Positions 63,922 to 64,000 of a stretch of DNA of 64,000 bases are shown piece by piece. Positions within the stretch are counted from its first letter, which is position 1, and each line of letters starts with the position of its first letter. The position numbers were made by a program, and so were the translations under genes. The notes under the pieces were generated by a model that worked only from the letters and a program-made list of their open reading frames with translations, searched no databases and was not told where the DNA came from. Source of the stretch: Asterochloris sp. CNOR1 (taxonomy: Eukaryota > Chlorophyta > Trebouxiophyceae > Trebouxiales > Trebouxiaceae); NCBI GenBank assembly GCA_963969365.1, contig OZ017747.1:2108001-2172000 (forward strand). The letters are read 5' to 3'.

Positions 63922-64000
63922 CTGCAGCAGCGAAGCAGAGGGTGAGACATCAACAATCAACTTTGCCGGAGGCCCACCAACACCAGCCCATGCCACCCAC

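Overview
The window is nuclear DNA of a green alga. The evidence is intron-dense genes in a moderately GC-rich background and plant-lineage proteins: AKR2, RETICULATA-related, NEOXANTHIN-DEFICIENT 1, a plastid NSI/SNAT-type acetyltransferase and a plastid-targeted cyclophilin. They sit beside core eukaryotic genes (CAND1, UAP56, ROK1/DDX52, ARPC4, PSMG2). Short introns, transit-peptide-like N-termini and GC-AG introns suggest a chlorophyte, perhaps Trebouxiophyceae. The class is inferred, not shown. No tRNA, rRNA, CRISPR or bacterial operon was seen.

Layout, left to right: AKR2 (-, 3' end off the window); a nucleotidyltransferase-JmjC fusion (+, 3194-6031); RETICULATA-related (-, 6462-8669); PSMG2 (+, 8750-9684); NXD1 (+, 9804-11732); CAND1 (-, 11952-23344); plastid cyclophilin (+, 23562-25179); a small membrane-protein gene, possibly MLRQ-like (-, to 26719); a VHL-beta-domain protein with a possible lumen-targeting N-terminus (+, 26796-29356); a 5'-truncated LINE (-, about 29850-31540); plastid GNAT (+, to 33203); an unrecognised five-span membrane protein (-, 33625-35739); two neighbouring, apparently paralogous coiled-coil genes (-, 36624-42023 and 42306-47731); an RRP6L3-like exonuclease (+, about 47970-52634); ARPC4 (-, 52657-53331); a saposin-like secreted protein (-, 53505-55039); ROK1/DDX52 (-, 55224-58346); UAP56 (+, 58413-63101); and organellar bL17 (-, running off the right edge).

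Exon models were built by hand from reading frame, GT/GC-AG sites and remembered family sequences. For NXD1, UAP56, RETICULATA-related, cyclophilin, PSMG2, ARPC4, the VHL-domain gene and the membrane gene, the exons sum to a multiple of three. CAND1, ROK1, the coiled-coil genes, the saposin gene and RRP6L3 are right in identity and extent, but some internal junctions are unresolved.

The main second-look items are the nucleotidyltransferase-JmjC fusion, a VHL beta domain behind a possible plastid/lumen leader, at least five GC-AG introns with the donor AG|GCAAGC, decayed copies of UAP56 exon 8 in its flanking introns, the paralogous coiled-coil pair (one with a C-terminal membrane anchor), micro-exons of 15 and 16 nt, and several head-to-head pairs with under 100 bp between start codons, including two DEAD-box helicases 66 bp apart.
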